From NCBI RefSeq assembly GCF_032854445.1, contig NW_027017984.1, forward strand, positions 1 through 64,000: a stretch of 64,000 bases of DNA, given 5' to 3'. The notes under the pieces were generated by a model. That model worked only from the letters and a program-made list of their open reading frames with translations, had not been told where the DNA came from and searched no databases. Below, piece by piece: positions 12,301 through 26,349 of the stretch. The first letter of the stretch is position 1. The number at the start of each line of letters is the position of its first letter. Both the position numbers and the translations under genes were made by a program. The DNA comes from Liolophura sinensis (lineage: Eukaryota > Mollusca > Polyplacophora > Chitonida > Chitonidae).

Positions 12301-14275
12301 GAACACTGACCCACTTCAGTAAGGTGCCAAAAGATGCGGAATTGAGCCAGGCATCGGCAGCTGTTGAAAAATTGCAAATTTCCCTGGTTTCCATGGAGTA
12401 AGAGCCGTTGCTGGGCACGTGATTATGACATAAATAATCATTCAATTGTCGCTACAGCCAAAAGTATTGGTCGGAGAGCAACGCGGATTGCACCATTCGA
12501 TTTCTCGTCACAAAATACGTCGGATTAGGCTCTTACTAGTAGCATTGGAACAGTTTTTCCACTTTTGCATTTTTACCTGATCTTTTTGTTAATTGAAATC
12601 GGCTACACTGTACTCTGTACAATCGCGACTGGTCATTACTATATTCAACTTTTGACTATAAGTTATGTGCCCTTCGGTAGCCCAGAAGACCTGAAATCTT
12701 TGGGCCAAGCCCATTTAACTCACCCAGCAATTGTCTTACTTCTAAGTGCAAGACAATCTCAATGTCTTTATCTACGTGTAGAAAAACCACACCATTTGTA
12801 CGTGAAAACCACAAGGTACTTGATACAGTCTGCTGTAAAAAGTACAACTGACCACAGACCCACATGAATAAGGCGCCAAAAGATGCGGAATTGAGCCAGG
12901 CATCGGCAGCTGTTGAAAAATTGCAAATTTCCCTGGTTTCCATGGAGTAAGAGCCGTTGCTGGGCACGTGATTATGACATAAATGATCATTCAATTGTCA
13001 CTACAGGCAAAAGTATTGGTCGGAGAGCAACGCGGTTTGCACCATTCGATTTGTCGTCACAAAATACGTCGGATTAGCCTCTTACCAGCAGCACTGGAAC
13101 AGTTTTTCCACTTTTGCATTTTTGCTTCGTCTTTTTGTTAATTGAAACCGGCTACACTGCACTCTGTACAATCGCGACTGGTCATTACTATATTCAACTT
13201 TTGACTATAAGTTATGTGCCCTTCGGTAGCCCAGAAGACGTCAAATCTTTGGGCCAAGCCCATTTAACTCACCCAGCAATTGCCTTACTTCTAAGTGCAA
13301 GACAATCTCAATGCCTTTATCTACGTGTAGAAAAACCACACCATTTGTACATAAAAAACACAAGGTACTTGATACAGTCTGCTGTAAAAAGTACAACTGA
13401 ACACTGACCCACTTCAGTAAGGTGCCAAAAGATGCAGAATTGAGCCAGGCATCGGCAGCTGTTGAAAAATTGCAAATTTCCCTGGTTTCCATGGAGTAAG
13501 AGCCGTTGCTGGGCACGTGATTATGACATAAATGATCATTCAATTGTCGCTACAGCCAAAAGTATTGGTCGGAGAGCAACGCAGTTTGCACCATTCGATT
13601 TCTCGTCACAAAATACGTCGCATTAGCCTCTTACTAGTAGCACTGGAACAGTTTTTCCACTTTTGCATTTTTGCTTCGTCTTTTTGTTAATTGAAATCGG
13701 CTAAACTGTACTCTGTACAATCGCGACTGGTCATTACTATATTCAACTTTTGACTATAAGTTATGTGCCCTTCGGTAGCCCAGAAGACGTCAAATCTTTG
13801 GGCTAAGCCCATTTAACTCACCCAGCAATTGCCTTACTTCTAAGTGCAAGACAATCTTAATGTCTTTATCTACGTGTAGAAAAACCACACCATTTGTACG
13901 TGAAAACACAAGGTACTTGATACAGTCTGCTGTAAAAAGTACAACTGAACACTGACCCACTTCAGTAAGGTGCCAAAAGATGCAGAATTGAGCCAGGCAT
14001 CGGCAGCTGTTGAAAAATTGCAAATTTCCCTGGTTTCCATGGAGTAAGAGCCGTTTCTGGGCACGTGATTATGACATAAATGATCATTCAATTGTCACTA
14101 CAGCCAAAAGTATTGGTCGGCGAGCAACGCGGTTTTCACCATTCGATTTCTCGTCACAAAATACGTCGGATTAGCCTCTTACCAGCAGCACTGGAACAGT
14201 TTTTCCATTTTTGCATTTTTGCCTGGTCTTTTTGTTAATTGAAATCGGCTACACTGTACTCTGTACAATCGCGAC

Positions 14276-14824
14276 TGGTCATTACTATATTCAACTTTTG
14301 ACTATAAGTTATGTGCCCTTCGGTAGCCCAGAAGACGTCAAATCTTTGGGCTAAGCCCATTTAACTGACCCAGCAATTGCCTTACTTCTAAGTGCAAGAC
14401 AATCTCAATGTCTTTATCTACGTGTAGAAAAACCACACCATTTGTACGTGAAAAACACAAGGTACTTGATACAGTCTGCTGTAAAAAGTACAACTGACCA
14501 CAGACCCACATGAATAAGGTGCCAAAAGAAGCGGAATTGAGCCAGGCATCGGCAGCTGTTGAAAAATTGCAAATTTCCCTGGTTTCCATGGAGTAAGAGC
14601 CGTTGCTGGGCACGTGATTATGACATAAATGATCATTCAATTGTCACTACAGCCAAAAGTATTGGTCGGAGAGCAACGCGGATTGCACCATTCGATTTGT
14701 CGTCACAAAATACGTCGGATTAGCCTCTTACCAGCAGCACTGGAACAGTTTGTCCACTTTTGCATTTTTGCCTGGTCTTTTTGTTAATTGAAACCGGCTA
14801 CACTGCACTCTGTACAATCGCGAC
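14276..14824 (+). repeat. Representative W-type satellite monomer
   Basis: A 549-bp unit with the box tgaccacagacccacatgaa. The rest resembles P units (gtgaaaaacac before the box, gttgaaaaattgcaaatttc after it). About 15 of 99 monomers are of this type, scattered singly except for the pair spanning about 59165-60260. Four further units (about 23.8, 26.6, 28.2 and 30.4 kb) join a T-like box start to a W-like box end and are probably recombinants. Confidence 0.85.
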
Positions 14825-17800
14825 TGGTCATTACTATATTCAACTTTTGACTATAAGTTATGTGCCCTTCGGTAGCCCAGAAGACGTCAAATCTTTGGGC
14901 CAAGCCCATTTAACTCACCCAGCAATTGCCTTACTTCTAAGTGCAAGACAATCTCAATGTCTTTATCTACGTGTAGAAAAACCACACCATTTGTACGTGA
15001 AAACCACAAGGTACTTGATACAGTCTGCTGTAAAAAGTACAACTGAACACTGACCCATCTCAGTAAGGTGCCAAAAGATGAGGAATTGAGGCAGGCATCG
15101 GCAGCTGTTGAAAAATTGCAAATTTCCCTGGTTTCCATGGAGTAAGAGCCGTTGCTGGGCACGTGATTATGACATAAATGATCATTCAATTGTCACTACA
15201 GGCAAAAGTATTGGTCGGAGAGCAACGCGGTTTGCACCATTCGATTTCTCGTCACAAAATACGTCGGATTAGCCTCTTACCAGCAGCACTGGAACAGTTT
15301 TTCCACTTTTGCATTTTTGCTTCGTCTTTTTGTTAATTGAAATCGGCTACACTGTACTCTGTACAATCGCGACTGGTCATTACTATATTCAACTTTTGAC
15401 TATAAGTTATGTGCCCTTCGGTAGCCCAGAAGACGTCAAATCTTTGGGCTAAGCCCATTTAACTCACCCAGCAATTGTCTTACTTCTAAGTCCAAGACAA
15501 TCTTAATGTCTTTATATACGTGTAGAAAAACCACACCATTTGTACATAAAAAACACAAGGTACTTGATACAGTCTGCTGTAAAAAGTACAACTAAACACT
15601 GACCCACATTTATAAGGTGCCAAAAGATGTGGAATTGGGCCAGGCATCGGCAGCTGTTAAAAAATTGCAAATATCCCTGGTTTCCATGGAGTAAGAGCCG
15701 TTGCTGGGCACGTGATTATGACATCAATGATCATTGATCTGTCGCTACAGCCAAAAGTATTGGTCGGAGAGCAACGCGGTTTGCACCATTCGATTTCTCG
15801 TCACAAAATACGTCGGATTAGCCTCTTACTAGTAGCACTGGAACAGTTTTTCCACTTTTGCATTTTTGCTTCGTCTTTTTGTTAATTGAAATCGGCTAAA
15901 CTGTACTCTGTACAATCGCGACTGGTCATTACTATATTCAACTTTTGACTATAAGTTATGTGCCCTTCGGTAGCCCAGAAGACGTCAAATCTTTGGGCTA
16001 AGCCCATTTAACTCACCCAGCAATTGCCTTACTTCTAAGTGCAAGACAATCTTAATGTCTTTATCTACGTGTAGAAAAACCACACCATTTGTACGTGAAA
16101 AACACAAGGTACTTGATACAGTCTGCTGTAAAAAGTACAACTGAACACTGACCCACTTCAGTAAGGTGCCAAAAGATGCAGAATTGAGCCAGGCATCGGC
16201 AGCTGTTGAAAAATTGCAAATTTCCCTGGTTTCCATGGAGTAAGAGCCGTTGCTGGGCACGTGATTATGACATAAATGATCATTCAATTGTCACTACAGG
16301 CAAAAGTATTGGTCGGAGAGCAACGCGGTTTGCACCATTCGATTTGTCGTCACAAAATACGTCGGATTAGCCTCTTACCAGCAGCACTGGAACAGTTTTT
16401 CCACTTTTGCATTTTTGCCTGGTCTTTTTGTTAATTGAAACCGGCTAAACTGCACTCTGTACAATAGCGATTGGTCATTACTATATTCAACTTTTGACTA
16501 TAAGTTATGTGCCCTTCGGTAGCTCAGAAGACGTCAAATCTTTGGGCCAAGCCCATTTAACTCACCCAGCAATTGCCTTACTTCTAAGTGCAAGACAATC
16601 TCAATGTCTTTATCTACGTGTAGAAAAACCACACCATTTGTACGTGAAAAACACAAGGTACTTGATACAGTCTGCTGTAAAAAGTACAACTGAACACTGA
16701 CCCACTACAGTAAGGTGCCAAAAGATGAGGAATTGAGCCAGGCATCGGCAGCTGTTGAAAAATTGCAAATTTCCCTGGTTTCCATGGAGTAAGAGCCGTT
16801 GCTGGGCACGTGATTATGACATAAATGATCATTCAATTGTCACTACAGCCAAAAGTATTGGTCGGAGATCAACGCGGTTTGCACCATTCGATTTGTCGTC
16901 ACAAAATACGTCGGATTAGCCTCTTACCAGCAGCACTGGAACAGTTTTTCCACTTTTGCATTTTTGCCTGGTCTTTTTGTTAATTGAACCCGGCTACACT
17001 GCACTCTGTACAATCGCGACTGGTCATTACTATATTCAACTTTTGACTATAAGTTATGTGCCCTTCGGTAGCCCAGAAGACGTCAAATCTATCGGCTAAG
17101 CCCATTTAACTCACCCAGCAATTGTCTTACTTCTAAGTCCAAGACAATCTCAATGTCTTTATCTACGTGTAGAAAAACCACACCATTTGTACATAAAAAA
17201 CACAAGGTACTTGATACAGTCTGCTGTAAAAAGTACAACTAAACACTGACCCACATTTATAAGGTGCCAAAAGATGTGGAATTGGGCCAGGCATCGGCAG
17301 CTGTTAAAAAATTGCAAATATCCCTGGTTTCCATGGAGTAAGAGCCGTTGCTGGGCACGTGATTATGACATCAATGATCATTGTTCTGTCGTTACAGCCA
17401 AAAGTATTGGTCGGAGAGCAACGCGGTTTGCACCATTCGATTTCTCGTCGCAAAATACGTCGGATTAGCCTCTTACTAGTAGCACTGGAACAGTTTTTCC
17501 ACTTTTGCATTTTTGCTTCGTCTTTTTGTTAATTAAAATCGGCTAAACTGTACTCTGTACAATCGCGACTGGTCATTACTATATTCAACTTTTGACTATA
17601 AGTTATGTGCCCTTCGGTAGCCCAGAAGACGTCAAATCTTTCGGCTAAGCCCATTTAACTCACCCAGCAATTGCCTTACTTCTAAGTGCAAGACAATCTT
17701 AATGTCTTTATCTACGTGTAGAAAAACCACACCATTTGTACGTGAAAAACACAAGGTACTTGATACAGTCTGCTGTAAAAAGTACAACTGACCACAGACC

Positions 17801-20800
17801 CACATGAATAAGGTGCCAAAAGATGCGGAATTGAGCCAGGCATCGGCAGCTGTTGAAAAATTGCAAATTTGCCTGGTTTCCATGGAGTAAGAGCCGTTGC
17901 TGGGCACGTGATTATGACATAAATGATCATTCAATTGTCACTACAGCCAGAAGTATTGGTCGGAGAGCAACGCGGTTTGCACCATTCGATTTCTCGTCAC
18001 AAAATACGTCGGATTAGCATCTTACTAGTAGCACTGGAACAGTTTTTCCACTTTTGCATTTTTGCCTGGTCTTTTTGTTAATTGAAATCGGCTACACTGT
18101 ACTCTGTACAATCGCGACTGGTCATTACTATATTCAACTTTTGACTATAAGTTATGTGCCCTTCGGTAGCCCAGAAGACGTCAAATCTTTGGGCTAAGCC
18201 CATTTAACTCACCCAGCAATTGCCTTACTTCTAAGTGCAAGACAATCTCAATGTTTTTATCTACGTGTAGAAAAACCACACCATTTGCACGTGAAAAACA
18301 CAAGGTACTTGATACAGTCTGCTGTAAAAAGTACAACTGACCACTAACCCACTCCAGTAAGGTGCCAAAAGATGCGGAATTGAGCCAGGCATCGGCAGCT
18401 GTTGAAAAATTGCAAATTTCCCTGGTTTCCATGGAGTAAGAGCCGTTGCTGGGCACGTGATTATGACATAAATGATCATTCAATTGTCACTACAGCCAAA
18501 AGTATTGGTCGGAGATCAACGCGGTTTGCACCATTCGATTTGTCGTCACAAAATACGTCGGATTAGCCTCTTACCAGCAGCACTGAAACAGTTTGTCCAC
18601 TTTTGCATTTTTGCCTGGTCTTTTTGTTAATTGAAACCGGCTACACTGCACTCTGTACAATCGCGACTGGTCATTACTATATTCAACTTTTGACTATAAG
18701 TTATGTGCCCTTCGGTAGCCCAGAAGACGTCAAATCTATCGGCTAAGCCCATTCAACTCACCCAGCAATTGTCTTACTTCTAAGTGGAAGACAATCTCAA
18801 TGTCTTTATCTACGTGTAGAAAAACCACACCATTTGTACATAAAAAACACAAGGTACTTGATACAGTCTGCTGTAAAAAGTACAACTAAACACTGACCCA
18901 CATTTATAAGGTGCCAAAAGATGTGGAATTGGGCCAGGCATCGGCAGCTGTTAAAAAATTGCAAATATCCCTGGTTTCCATGGAGTAAGAGCCGTTGCTG
19001 GGCACGTGATTATGACATCAATGATCATTGTTCTGTCGCTACAGCCAAAAGTATTGGTCGGAGAGCAACGCGGTTTGCACCATTCGATTTCTCGTCACAA
19101 AATACGTCGGATTAGCCTCTTACTAGTAGCACTGGAACAGTTTTTCCACTTTTGCATTTTTGCTTCGTGTTTTTGTTATTTGAAATCGGCTACACTGTAC
19201 TCTGTACAATCGCGACTGGTCATTACTATATTCAACTTTTGACTATAAGTTATGTGCCCTTCGGTAGCCCAGAAGACGTCAAATCTTTCGGCTAAGCCCA
19301 TTTAACTCACCCAGCAATTGCCTTACTTCTAAGTGCAAGACAATCTTAATGTCTTTATCTACGTGTAGAAAAACCACACCATTTGTACGTGAAAAACACA
19401 AGGTACTTGATACAGTCTGCTGTAAAAAGTACAACTGAACACTGACCCACTTCAGTAAGGTGCCAAAAGATGCAGAATTGAGCCAGGCATCGGCAGCTGT
19501 TGAAAAATTGCAAATATCCCTGGTTTCCATGGAGTAAGAGCCGTTGCTGGGCACGTGATTATGACATCAATGATCATTGATCTGTCGCTACAGCCAAAAG
19601 TATTGGTCGGAGAGCAACGCGGTTTGCACCATTCGATTTCTCGTCACAAAATACGTCGGATTAGCCTCTTACTAGTAGCACTGGAACAGTTTTTCACACT
19701 TTTGCATTTTTGCTTCGTGTTTTTGTTAATTGAAATCGGCTAAACTGTACTCTGTACAATCGCGACTGGTCATTACTATATTCAACTTTTGACTATAAGT
19801 TATGTGCCCTTCGGTAGCCCAGAAGACGTCAAATCTTTGGGCTAAGCCCATTTAACTCACCCAGCAATTGCCTTACTTCTAAGCGCAAGACAATCTTAAT
19901 GTCTTTATCTACGTGTAGAAAAACCACACCATTTGTACGTGAAAAACACAAGGTACTTGATACAGTCTGCTGTAAAAAGTACAACTGAACACTGACCCAC
20001 TTCAGTAAGGTGCCAAAAGATGCAGAATTGAGCCAGGCATCGGCAGCTGTTGAAAAATTGCAAATTTCCCTGGTTTCCATGGAGTAAGAGCCGTTGCTGG
20101 GCACGTGATTATGACATCAATGATCATTCAATTGTCGCTACAGCCAAAAGTATTGGTCGAAGAGCAACGCAGTTTGCACCATTCGATTTCTCGTCACAAA
20201 ATACGTCGGATTAGCCTCTTACCAGCAGCACTGGAACAGTTTTTCCACTTTTGCATTTTTTCTTTTTGTTAATTGAAATCGGCTACACTGTACTCTGTAC
20301 AATCGCGACTGGTCATTACTATATTCAACTTTTGACTATAAGTTATGTGCCCTTCGGTAGCCCAGAAGACCTCAAATCTTTGGGCCAAGCCCATTTAACT
20401 CACCCAGCAATTGCCTTACTTCTAAGTGCAAGACAATCTCAATGTCTTTATCTACGTGTAGAAAAACCACACCATTTGTACGTGAAAAACACAAGGTACT
20501 TGATACAGTCTGCTGTAAAAAGTACAACTGACCACAGACCCACATGAATAAGGTGCCAAAAGATGCGGAATTGAGCCAGGCATCGGCAGCTGTTGAAAAA
20601 TTGCAAATTTCCCTGGTTTCCATGGAGTAAGAGCCGTTGCTGGGCACGTAATTATGACATAAATGATCATTCAATTGTCACTACAGGCAAAAGTATTGGT
20701 CGGAGAGCAATGCGGCTTGCACCATTTGATTTGTCGTCACAAAATACGTCGGATTAGCCTCTTACCAGCAGCACTGGAACAGTTTTTCCACTTTTGCATT

Positions 20801-23800
20801 TTTGCCTGGTCTTTTTGTTAATTGAAATCGGCTACACTGTACTCTGTACAATCGCGACTGGTCATTACTATATTCAACTTTTGACTATAAGTTATGTGCC
20901 CTTCGGTAGCCCAGAAGACGTCAAATCTTTGGGCTAAGCCCATTTAACTCACCCAGCAATTGTCTTACTTTAAAGTCCAAGACAATCTCAATGTCTTTAT
21001 CTACGTGTAGAAAAACCACACCATTTGTACATAAAAAACACAAGGTACTTGATACAGTCTGCTGTAAAAAGTACAACTAAACACTGACCCACATTTATAA
21101 GGTGCCAAAAGATGTGGAATTGGGCCAGGCATCGGCAGCTGTTAAAAAATTGCAAATATCCCTGGTTTCCATGGAGTAAGAGCCGTTGCTGGGCACGTGA
21201 TTATGACATCAATGATCATTGATCTGTCGCTACAGCCAAAAGTATTGGTCGGAGAGCAACGCGGTTTGCACCATTCGATTTCTCGTCACAAAATACGTCG
21301 CATTAGCCTCTTACTAGTAGCACTGGAACAGTTTTTCCACTTTTGCATTTTTGCTTCGTCTTTTTGTTAATTGAAATCGGCTAAACTGTACTCTGTACAA
21401 TCGCGACTGGTCATTACTATATTCAACTTTTGACTATAAGTTATGTGCCCTTCGGTAGCCCAGAAGACGTCAAATCTTTGGGCTAAGCCCATTTAACTCA
21501 CCCAGCAATTGTCTTACTTCTAAGTGCAAGACAATCTTAATGTCTTTATCTACGTGTAGAAAAACCACACCATTTGTACATAAAAAACACAAGGTACTTG
21601 ATACAGTCTGCTGTAAAAAGTACAACTAAACACTGACCCACATTTATAAGGTGCCAAAAGATGTGGAATTGGGCCAGGCATCTGCAGCTGTTAAAAAATT
21701 GCAAATATCCCTGGTTTCCATGGAGTAAGAGCCGTTGCTGGGCACGTGATTATGACATCAATGATCATTGATCTGTCGCTACAGCCAAAAGTATTGGTCG
21801 GAGAGCAACGCGGTTTGCACCATTCGATTTCTCGTCACAAAATACGTCGCATTAGCCTCTTACTAGTAGCACTGGAACAGTTTTTCCACTTTTGCATTTT
21901 TGCTTCGTCTTTTTGTTAATTGAAATCGGCTAAACTGTACTCTGTACAATCGCGACTGGTCATTACTATATTCAACTTTTGACTATAAGTTATGTGCCCT
22001 TCGGTAGCCCAGAAGACGTCAAATCTTTGGGCTAAGCCCATTTAACTCACCCAGCAATTGTCTTACTTCTAAGTGCAAGACAATCTTAATGTCTTTATCT
22101 ACGTGTAGAAAAACCACACCATTTGTACGTGAAAAACACAAGGTACTTGATACAGTCTGCTGTAAAAAGTACAACTGAACACTGACCCACTTCAGTAAGG
22201 TGCCAAAAGATGCAGAATTGAGCCAGGCATCGGCAGCTGTTGAAAAATTGCAAATTTCCCTGGTTTCCATGGAGTAAGAGCCGTTTCTGGGCACGTGATT
22301 ATGACATAAATGATCATTCAATTGTCACTATAGCCAAAAGTATTGGTCGGAGAGCAACGCGGTTTGCACCATTCGATTTCTCGTCACAAAATACGTCGGA
22401 TTAGCCTCTTACCAGCAGCACTGGAACAGTTTTTCCACTTTTGCATTTTTACCTGGTCTTTTTGTTAATTGAAATCGGCTACACTGTACTCTGTACAATC
22501 GCGACTGGTCATTACTATATTCAACTTTTGACTATAAGTTATGTGCCCTTCGGTAGCCCAGAAGACGTCAAATCTTTGGGCTAAGCCCATTTAACTCACC
22601 CAGCAATTGTCTTACTTCTAAGTCCAAGACAATCTTAATGTCTTTATATACGTGTAGAAAAACCACACCATTTGTACATAAAAAACACAAGGTACTTGAT
22701 ACAGTCTGCTGTAAAAAGTACAACTAAACACTGACCCACATTTATAAGGTGCCAAAAGATGTGGAATTGGGCCAGGCATCGGCAGCTGTTAAAAAATTGC
22801 AAATATCCCTGGTTTCCATGGAGTAAGAGCCGTTGCTGGGCACGTGATTATGACATCAATGATCATTGATCTGTCGCTACAGCCAAAAGTATTGGTCGGA
22901 GAGCAACGCGGTTTGCACCATTCGATTTCTCGTCACAAAATACGTCGGATTAGCCTCTTACTAGTAGCACTGGAACAGTTTTTCCACTTTTGCATTTTTG
23001 CTTCGTCTTTTTGTTAATTGAAATCGGCTAAACTGTACTCTGTACAATCGCGACTGGTCATTACTATATTCAACTTTTGACTATAAGTTATGTGCCCTTC
23101 GGTAGCCCAGAAGACGTCAAATCTTTGGGCCAAGCCCATTTAACTCACCTAGCAATTGCCTTACTTCTAAGTGCAAGACAATCTTAATGTCTTTATCTAC
23201 GTGTAGAAAAACCTCACCATTTGTACGTGAAAAACACAAGGTACTTGATACAGTCTGCTGTAAAAAGTACAACTGACCACAGACCCACATGAATAAGGTG
23301 CCAAAAGATGCGGAATTGAGCCAGGCATCGGCAGCTGTTGAATAATTGCAAATATCCCTGGTTTCCATGGAGTAAGAGCCGTTGCTGGGCATGTGATTAT
23401 GACATAAATGATTATTCAATTGTCACTACAGCCAAAAGTATTGGTCGGAGAGGAACGCGGTTTGCACCATTCAATTTGTCGTCACAAAATACGTCGGATT
23501 AGCCTCTTACCAGCAGCACTGGAACAGTTTTTCCACTTTTGCATTTTTACCTGGTCTTTTTGTTAATTGAAATCGGCTACACTGTACTCTGTACAATCGC
23601 GACTGGTCATTACTATATTCAACTTTTGACTATAAATTATGTGCCCTTCGGTAGCCCAGAAGACGTCAAATCTTTGGGCCAAGCCCATTTAACTCACCCA
23701 GCAATTGCCTTACTTCTAAGTGCAAGACAATCTCAATGTCTTTATATACGTGTAGAAAAACCACACCATTTGTACGTGAAAAACACAAGGTACTTGATAC

Positions 23801-26349
23801 AGTCTGCTGTAAAAAGTACAACTAAACACTGACCCACATGAATAAGGTGCCAAAAGATGTGGAATTGTTCCAGGCATCGGCAGCTGTTGAAAAATTGCAA
23901 ATATCCCTGGTTTCCATGGAGTAAGAGCCGTTGCTGGGCACGTGATTATGACATCAATGATCATTGATCTGTCGCTACAGCCAAAAGTATTGGTCGGAGA
24001 GCAACGCGGTTTGCACCATTCGATTTCTCGTCACAAAATACGTCGGATTAGCCTCTTACTAGTAGCACTGGAACAGTTTTTCCACTTTTGCATTTTTGCT
24101 TCGTCTTTTTGTTAATTGAAATCGGCTACACTGTACTCTGTACAATCGCGACTGGTCATTACTATATTCAACTTTTGACTATAAGTTATGTGCCCTTCGG
24201 TAGCCCAGAAGACGTCAAATCTTTGGGCCAAGCCCATTTAACTCACCCAGCAATTGCCTTACTTCTAAGTCCAAGACAATCTCAATGTCTTTATCTACGT
24301 GTAGAAAAACCACACCATTTGTACGTGAAAAACACAAGGTACTTGATACAGTCTGCTGTAAAAAGTACAACTGAACACTGACCCACTTCAGTAAGGTGCC
24401 AAAAGATGCAGAATTGAGCCAGGCATCGGCAGCTGTTGAAAAATTGCAAATTTCCCTGGTTTCCATGGAGTAAGAGCCGTTGCTGGGCACGTGATTATGA
24501 CATAAATGATCATTCAATTGTCAATACAGGCAAAAGTATTGGTCGGAGAGCAACGCGGTTTGCACCATTCGATTTCTCGTCACAAAATACGTCGGATTAG
24601 CTTCTTACCAGCAGCACTGGAAACAGTTTTTCCACTTTTGCATTTTTACCTGGTCTTTTTGTTAATTGAAATCGGCTAAACTGTACTCTGTACAATCGCG
24701 ACTGGTCATTACTATATTCAACTTTTGACTATAAGTTATGTGCCCTTCGGTAGCCCAGAAGACGTCAAATCTTTCGGCTAAGCCCATTTAACTCACCCAG
24801 CAATTGTCTTACTTCTAAGTCCAAGACAATCTCAATGTCTTTATCTACGTGTAGAAAAACCACACCATTTGTACGTGAAAAACACAAGGTACTTGATACA
24901 GTCTGCTGTAAAAAGTACAACTAAACACTGACCCACTTCAGTAAGGTGCCAAAAGATGCGGAATTGAGCCAGGCATCGGCAGCTGTTGAAAAATTGCAAA
25001 TTTCCCTGGTTTCCATGGAGTAAGAGCCGTTGCTGGGCACGTGATTATGACATAAATTATCATTCAATTGTCACTACAAGCAAAAGTATTGGTCGGAGAG
25101 CAACGCGGTTTGCACCATTCGATTTGTCGTCACAAAATACGTCGGATTAGCCTCTTACCAGCAGCACTGGAACAGTTTTTCCACTTTTGCATTTTTGCCT
25201 GGTCTTTTTGTTAATTGAAACCGGCTACACTGCACTCTGTACAATCGCGACTGGTCATTCATTACTATATTCAACTTTTGACTATAAATTATGTGCCTTC
25301 GGTAGCCCAGAAGACCTCAAATCTTTCGGCAAAGCCCATTTAACTCACCCAGCAATTGCCTTACTTCTAAGTGCAAGACAATCTCAATGTCTTTATCTAC
25401 GTGTAGAAAAACCACACCATTTGTACGTGAAAAACACAAGGTACTTGATACAGTCTGCTGTAAAAAGTACAACTGAACACTGACCCACTTCAGTAAGGTG
25501 CCAAAAGATGCGGAATTGAGCCAGGCATCGGCAGCTGTTGAAAAATTGCAAATATCCCTGGTTTCCATGGAGTAAGAGCCGTTGCTGGGCACGTGATTAT
25601 GACATAAATAATCATTCAATTGTCGCTACAGCCAAAAGTATTGGTCGGAGAGCAAGGCAGTTTGCACATTCGATTTCTCGTCACAAAATACGTCGGATTA
25701 GCCTCTTACCAGCAGCACTGGAACAGTTTTTCCACTTTGCATTTTTGCCTGGTCTTTTTGTTAATTGAAATCGGCTACACTGTACTCTGTACAATCGCGA
25801 CTGGTCATTACTATATTCAACTTTTGACTATAAATTATGTGCCCTTCGTAGCCCAGAAGACCTCAAATCTTTCGGCAAAGCCCATTTAACTCACCCAGCA
25901 ATTGCCTTACTTCTAAGTGCAAGACAATCTCAATGTCTTTATCTACGTGTAGAAAAACCACACCATTTGTACGTGAAAAACACAAGGTACTTGATACAGT
26001 CTGCTGAAAAAAGTACAACTGACCACAGACCCACATGAATAAGGTGCCAAAAGATGCGGAATTGAGCCAGGCATCGGCAGCTGTTGAAAAATTGCAAATT
26101 TCCCTGGTTTCCATGGAGTAAGAGCCGTTGCTGGGCACGTGATTATGACATAAATGATCATTCAATTGTCACTACAGGCAAAAGTATTGGTCGGAGAGCA
26201 ACGCAGTTTGCACCATTCGATTTGTCGTCACAAAATACGTCGGATTAGCCTCTTACCAGCAGCACTGGAACAGTTTTTCCACTTTTGCATTTTTACCTGG
26301 TCTTTTTGTTAATTGAAATCGGCTACACTGTACTCTGTACAATCGCGAC